From Bacteroidetes bacterium UBA7662 (lineage in GTDB: Bacteria > Bacteroidota > Bacteroidia > UBA7662), in the NCBI GenBank assembly GCA_002483345.1, contig DLHS01000015.1, positions 125,197 through 189,196 on the forward strand: a stretch of 64,000 nt of DNA, read 5' to 3'. The translations under genes and the position numbers were made by a program. The notes under the pieces were generated by a model that did no database searches, had not been told where the DNA came from, and saw only the letters and a program-made list of their open reading frames with translations. Positions 61,001-64,000 of this stretch are shown one piece after another. The stretch's first letter is position 1, and the number at the start of each line of letters is the position of its first letter.

Positions 61001-64000
61001 TACCTTTAAAGGAATAAAATACTTCAGCGGTACCTACGCGGCCAATGGAGATAAGTTTCAGGAGACGCATTACAATTATCAGAAGACGGAAATAGCCACT
61101 GGTCAGGCTGTTATCCCCGCTCAGGAGCATTGTTTCGGGGTATATTACCCTGCGCTGGCCTCCAGTGACGCTTATCTTTTCGACGGAAATACAACAGCTC
61201 AGATACACACCCGCAAAGAGTTTACCTATGGCGCGTTCGGAAACGTAGTTACTTATGTGAACAAAGGTGATATGGCGACTACGACCGATGATTTGTCGAC
61301 CCAAATAACCTACAAGACACCCGATCTGGCTTTAAACCTGGTCAGCCTGGCGGAAGAAGTCAAAGTTTTGAATGGCGCAACCCTGTTGAAACAAACCAAC
61401 GCTCAATACAACGCCACCACGGGTTTAATGACCAAAGTGATCCATAAAATTGATGGTTCAACCAATGCGGAGCATGATTACAGCTACGATGCCTACGGAA
61501 ACGTTTCTGTTCATACTTTTCCCCCTAACCACAACAGCGAAGTGTATGAGCTTGCCTATGAATACGAAACCGTTACAAATTCATATGTGAGTAAGATAAC
61601 GGATGTATTCGGTCTGGAATCAAACTTTACCTATGACTACAGATACGGAAAGCCAAGCCTGAGCACCGATGCGTCCGGGAATACGATCGGATATTATTAT
61701 GATAAAATGGGGCGACTGCAATGTGTAATAGGACCAAACGACTGGTCGGTTACCAACGGTTACTCGATAAGATTTGAGTACACCGATTCATTGGTCACCT
61801 CATTCGCGTTTCCGGGAGAAATACTGTGGGTTACGGCCTCCAGGAGGGACCCACAGTTCGTCAGCAATCGTTTTATAAAACACAGTGCCTATGACCCCAT
61901 GGGTAAACATGTGCAGAGCAAGGAATTGAAGCTTGTAACTACTTCCGGCAGCCAGAATTATGTATTTGTGATTTCCGGCTGGGTTGTTTACGATGATCTC
62001 GGAAGAGCAATCGAAAACTATTACCCTACCTCGCAAGCGTATGGAAGTGGTTTTGATTTTGCTGTGAGTACTACCCCCGATACTGAATCACCGACTGTTA
62101 CCTACTTTGATGTGTTTGACCGGCCGACTAAAATTATCACCCCTGACCAGGAAGAAACGAATCTTTCCTATGGTTTCGGCCTTGACTTCAACAGCATCAA
62201 ACGGACCAAAGAACTGGTAGAAGACGCCGAAGGAAATGAAACCTATGTCCTGAAGGATGCCTTTGGCAGACAGATCCAGATGGTGCGACCCTATACCAAT
62301 ACGACTAAGTTTACCTATAATGCTTTAGGGAACCTGTTACTGTCGAAAGACCCTGAAAATAATACGACCAATTATACATACGACTTGCTCGGGAGGCTTA
62401 AGACACGCGTGCATCCTGATGCCGGTACAAATACTCTCAGCTACGACCCCTTGGGTAATCTGATTTCGGAACAGCATGAAATGCTCTACGGCAGTTCCCA
62501 ATACATAACGCATGCCTATGAGTATAACCGCAGAAAAGAAACGCATTACCCGGTAAGACCCGTGAATGATATTTATTATGAATACGGCCAGAGCGGAAAT
62601 GATCTGGGCAAAGTTGTTAAAATTCAGGATGGGGCCGGGGTGCATGCCATGGCGTATGGCACACTGGGAGAAGTGGTCAGTAAAACCTCTACCATCGTAG
62701 TTCCCGGTGGAGGTGCTTATACTTTCGGAATGGCGTTCGAGTATGATTTCTGGGGAAGGATAGTGAATATAACCTATCCCGATGGTGAACTGGTGAATTA
62801 TACCTATAACCCAACCGGTGAGCTGATTGCTGTAAATGGCACAAAACCAGGCCATACAACTAAAAACTATCTGTTTGCGGCTCATTATGATAAGTTTGGT
62901 GCAAAAACAGCCACTATCAAAGGGGATGGGTCGGTACAGGAATACGAGTATGACCCGGAAACCAGGAGGCTTTCCAAATACTATCTCCGGCTTCCTTTGG
63001 GAGGTAGTGTTTCAACAGTTACAAATGTTACCTATACCTACGACAAAGTCGGAAACATTGTGGGAATCGGGAATATTGCCTCCGGTGCAAATGATTATGG
63101 GATTGGCAGTACATTCAGCTACTCCTATGGCTATGATGATCTGTACAGACTGACTTCTTCCGATGGGTCAACGGGGAGGGATGATTCCTACTATCAAATG
63201 GCCCTGCAATATTCACCATCCGGCAATATCTTATCCAAGATTACAGATGCCGGCAGGTCATTGGGAGGTGTTCAGTCAGTTGTAAACACCAACAATGAGT
63301 ATAGCTACGGTGGAGCGCATACTGTAGGTACAGTTTATGAAACCTACGGCGGCGGCCCTCCTCCCTTGAATTATGGCTGGGATGTGAATGGCAACATGGT
63401 TTATGCAGAGCAATACAATCCTGATTATGGACAATTTGGCAGAGAAATGTGCTGGAATGAGCGGAATGAACTGATTGCTTCAAGAGACCAAATTCCCGAT
63501 GGTTACGTAAGCAAGTATTTTTACGACGGGGCAGGGGAACGGGTCTGGAAATTTTCAGGACAAACCATCCACGTTTCCAACAATGGTGTACCTACTTCTA
63601 CCATTTCTCATGTAAATCTGAACCTGACCACCCTTTACCAGAGTCCGTATATGACTATCAACGACGAGGGGTATACCAAACATTATTACACCGAAAGCGA
63701 CCGGATCGCGAGCAGGATAGGCGGTGGTTTTCAAAACAGCCTGGTAGGGCTCGGGGATAATGTTGAGGGCATAGGGGAGTTTCATTATGGCACATTTGCC
63801 AACACGCTTTATACCAATCTGGTGGAAGATATTGCCTGTGTAGGCCTGGGTGAAGAATACATCGTATATGAGGCTCCGTTGGGAATAATTGACGAACTTT
63901 CGGGTAAGAACCTTACCGAAAACGACGTGTACTTTTACCACAAAGACCATTTGGGTTCAAGTTCCTATATGACCGATGGCTCAGGTTACCCGACCGAGCA
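55002..64000 (+). CDS. Giant SpvB / FG-GAP / TcdB-like / RHS-repeat protein (partial, runs off right edge)
   Basis: One frame is open from the ATG at 55002 to the window end (at least 2,999 residues); sampled points at 56382, 60612 and 63960 are in the same frame. A hydrophobic N-terminal segment (about 9-24) may be a signal or anchor. A segment near 382 (GYSPADVRTFYFDE) precedes the SpvB domain, which starts near 460 (DGSVRLSYPIIVPPGRKG, NGWAGVGWDL). Six DxNxDGxxD loops of FG-GAP/VCBS type start at D890, D973, D1603, D1700, D1787 and D1872. A TcdB/TcaC middle-like region follows (about 1900; RYERAFWGYDSV). RHS/YD repeats run from about 2200 on (YDKMGRL, YNALGNLLLSKDP, YDLLGRL), ending in DHLGSSSYMTDGSG, the beginning of the RHS core. 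Such proteins form hollow cocoons that hold a C-terminal toxin; any toxin here lies beyond the window. Confidence 0.9.
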   Translation, partial: MKKSYYAINFPVLFILLSLFHLLFEPRTSREGIEGKPATVGLSQNDVTTGSILPGQKPLVQQMPPREKTGKTTDDVPKLINPVSGFIGLDSIHTSDNPVDNVFYFEVSESDLENRTHALLKYKVYGLGSPVSVPKSLNNEPSTGGTMITAKAAWSDFSEYLSISQLRPGRNAVRFTVPDDYRLGYYVKDVKIAFDDSLEKTSDVTYSFGEQIFYAEEHLYLKGYVKEEVKSLLVNGMPVNIFKGLFEFSGKVGTDIPGELPVEILYENGKKTIENLKVEVLEGSSIQSEDFQIVNATFRVPATEKFTWVFEGMELSGNRKALNNVPDLYASALRGKDMPALKQGMINVTAGAQGYRLLPHNAVFSENLDLRIQIDTNKIPIGYSPADVRTFYFDETSNAWVVLPKTRNTASVLWASAVTNHFTDFINAIIKSPELPANLAHTSTSLSDIETPNPHENVSMIAAPTAQQDGSVRLSYPIIVPPGRKGLQPGLSLNYSSNHSNGWAGVGWDLNTPVISVDSRFGVPRYSSTHETEGYLMNGEELMASVTGALIHRTAFVARYGGSTKEFFPRVEGEFNKISRKGSGPGSYWWEVIDKNGTTYYYGKKSSQSGAHADYTLTDDNGNIARWFLAEIRDLNGNFVSYDYTLVQHSGYPGDNNMGKQKYLSSIQYTGHGSTPGKYTVEFLRNTHSQTRGDVFVNARNGFKEVTADLLTQIKVKYDGNLIRSYFLKYKTGGYSKSLLCMVVQTNEDETGLGYLNTLEQVCDMPTENIQVPEYYKIHKFDYHGMPEELFSEPVEFAGNASSIGDLSVSSFSNLVSLVKTTTQFSIEQLMPGVLFNPQKHVLSMSQDVGFGGGLGIYFGVGKTNTKNFSIGGSYNLAGNWNATQTLLMDIDGNGIPDRVFKNGNYIYYQPITIANGIPTLGLSELISGLPALNKSLTVSHSVGLQGVAPFNAASGHVGYSWSNTQLKKYFTDVNADGLVDFIEEGKVHFNKLNGNHVPYFTHFVTETIQTGDKPCEVIIHSGEVDPDLLDNGLVDHPVKSRLKDYSAVRIWKAPYSGYIKIEAPIQLIEDQTKARSQSLSVDGVRYTIQKNAQELLVNTIDKDDYTVHSNLMSPVYVNRGDEIYFRLQPKANRDFDEVYWSPSICYIQTTATGPLWNSHVENEEDEEEDLEEEASVLKSDDNEGKNIFCFSAQGDFLLLSEYENMMPLTGKIRIQGSIINTGLSDTVKFAIIPQNGAVYLNRILLPQSNNTIWIDTILSVTEDDVVKFQFQCNSKINHEKLKESFRVTYYEIESVTADTSNEMEKAEFIPVVTRSQLFTQVEKVAFPQTLSSTGSLTIHPRINFVSSYTGTYNGFMVFTLKSDGAVVGEKVIEFQNNVMVGDTVLTCTISNGSDLYFEWQIPNTELSNQIQYAGAKVVHNSTTSYVLAGVYATIPEALMKYGHMYNGWGQFGYNGSVTDPINQSLLQVTQAFNDPNNIPQVNVTYATDPATAMSDQSYADVLDAPFQKMNADLDSAMYRGFGELTSVGKTIQSNMLPKSVYHSEITESPIVVSTNIYEKKAPIKETKGDSWNLGFSVSGPSIFNAGGSWSIGSSTTSLDYMDLNGDGYPDNVSETKTQFSTPQGGLGDGSVSHIVAGEYQGTSHVSFYSISANTGGRSVKNLKLPYSGIKGTANTLEVTSTVGGNVAIGNNTIKTVFMDYNGDGLPDKLTNDGNIFLNIGYSFLPFQAWAIPEMDTSQSFSKAASWQLSDTNNFQNKVPMDKGENSWSVGLNASKGTSTNYKFPVDINGDGLIDFVNQDGDDVYFYINTGTQTVVLDNSEDYFAKRSTSFSLSGSGAATFGMNFFLGLKGGATGNLTLSYAKSIEKSQFIDVNGDGLPDFVYYDEHSNTSKVKYSNLQKVNLLYNVQTNLGNSVNWDYAFDPPTHNNPNGNWVMSALEEYDGYPGDGGDYKYFAFSYHDGFYNRYERAFWGYDSVVTMQMMGSSINHRYSVEKYHNTDFTFKGIKYFSGTYAANGDKFQETHYNYQKTEIATGQAVIPAQEHCFGVYYPALASSDAYLFDGNTTAQIHTRKEFTYGAFGNVVTYVNKGDMATTTDDLSTQITYKTPDLALNLVSLAEEVKVLNGATLLKQTNAQYNATTGLMTKVIHKIDGSTNAEHDYSYDAYGNVSVHTFPPNHNSEVYELAYEYETVTNSYVSKITDVFGLESNFTYDYRYGKPSLSTDASGNTIGYYYDKMGRLQCVIGPNDWSVTNGYSIRFEYTDSLVTSFAFPGEILWVTASRRDPQFVSNRFIKHSAYDPMGKHVQSKELKLVTTSGSQNYVFVISGWVVYDDLGRAIENYYPTSQAYGSGFDFAVSTTPDTESPTVTYFDVFDRPTKIITPDQEETNLSYGFGLDFNSIKRTKELVEDAEGNETYVLKDAFGRQIQMVRPYTNTTKFTYNALGNLLLSKDPENNTTNYTYDLLGRLKTRVHPDAGTNTLSYDPLGNLISEQHEMLYGSSQYITHAYEYNRRKETHYPVRPVNDIYYEYGQSGNDLGKVVKIQDGAGVHAMAYGTLGEVVSKTSTIVVPGGGAYTFGMAFEYDFWGRIVNITYPDGELVNYTYNPTGELIAVNGTKPGHTTKNYLFAAHYDKFGAKTATIKGDGSVQEYEYDPETRRLSKYYLRLPLGGSVSTVTNVTYTYDKVGNIVGIGNIASGANDYGIGSTFSYSYGYDDLYRLTSSDGSTGRDDSYYQMALQYSPSGNILSKITDAGRSLGGVQSVVNTNNEYSYGGAHTVGTVYETYGGGPPPLNYGWDVNGNMVYAEQYNPDYGQFGREMCWNERNELIASRDQIPDGYVSKYFYDGAGERVWKFSGQTIHVSNNGVPTSTISHVNLNLTTLYQSPYMTINDEGYTKHYYTESDRIASRIGGGFQNSLVGLGDNVEGIGEFHYGTFANTLYTNLVEDIACVGLGEEYIVYEAPLGIIDELSGKNLTENDVYFYHKDHLGSSSYMTDGSGYPTE

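Noticed and set aside
1..64000. CRISPR arrays, insertion sequences, prophage genes, rRNA operon
   Set aside because: No regularly spaced direct repeats, transposase or integrase motifs, phage structural genes or rRNA signatures were seen on reading both strands.

Overview
The window comes from the chromosome of a member of the Bacteroidota. The evidence is a type IX secretion (T9SS) plug protein and a T9SS-sorted cargo protein, DUF4199 proteins, an HU-CCDC81/SPOR protein, a complete Na+-NQR operon, and repeated matches to the phylum's promoter signature (-7 box TAnnTTTG, sometimes with TTTG or TTG about 19-21 nt upstream). Moderate GC and frequent short gene overlaps fit. The family cannot be fixed from the sequence; the Chitinophagales/Saprospirales side is a guess.

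Layout. 1-8.4 kb is core metabolism and envelope: the start of an exported protein running off the left edge (-), an acetyl-CoA acetyltransferase (-), a PgpH-type 7TM-HD phosphohydrolase (+), a PIN-PhoH ATPase (+), then an ABC-F ATPase abutting the T9SS plug gene (-). 8.5-14.4 kb is nqrABCDEF (+), with a promoter-like box in front and a strong terminator behind. 14.6-25.9 kb is a surface-glycan region. A six-gene, largely overlapping minus-strand operon holds two methyltransferases, two glycosyltransferases and an FdtA/FdtB-type pair for a dTDP-3-amino-3,6-dideoxyhexose. Then comes sucC (+) with its own promoter and terminator, a second minus-strand set (GT11-like transferase, DUF268 protein, FkbM methyltransferase) and a Wzx-like flippase (+). 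26-35.2 kb has a YciO-type protein, a TonB-dependent receptor and a TPR / outer-membrane barrel / HU-SPOR operon. 35.2-35.5 kb has no gene but carries a good promoter, predicted hairpins and a terminator, so it is a small-RNA candidate. 35.5-45.3 kb holds an M1 aminopeptidase lipoprotein and an Mpo1-like protein (-), then a BatA-like protein, a dihydroorotase homologue without its metal-binding HxH, an unknown protein, two DUF4199 proteins and two glycosyltransferases (+). 45.3-52.6 kb has valS (-), a seven-heme cytochrome with TPRs, an mltG / thioesterase / yihY operon (+) and tRNA-Leu(GAG) (-).

52.8-64 kb is different in character. A tRNA-Ser(TGA) gene is followed by about 500 AT-rich bases with perfect palindromes, then a T9SS-sorted protein, and 19 bp later one uninterrupted reading frame from 55002 past the right edge. 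That frame is at least 2,999 residues long and reads as SpvB domain, FG-GAP-like repeats, TcdB/TcaC-like middle, and RHS/YD repeats. The window ends just inside the RHS core, so any variable C-terminal toxin lies outside. This is the best candidate for an unusual system here. No CRISPR array, insertion sequence or phage module was seen.
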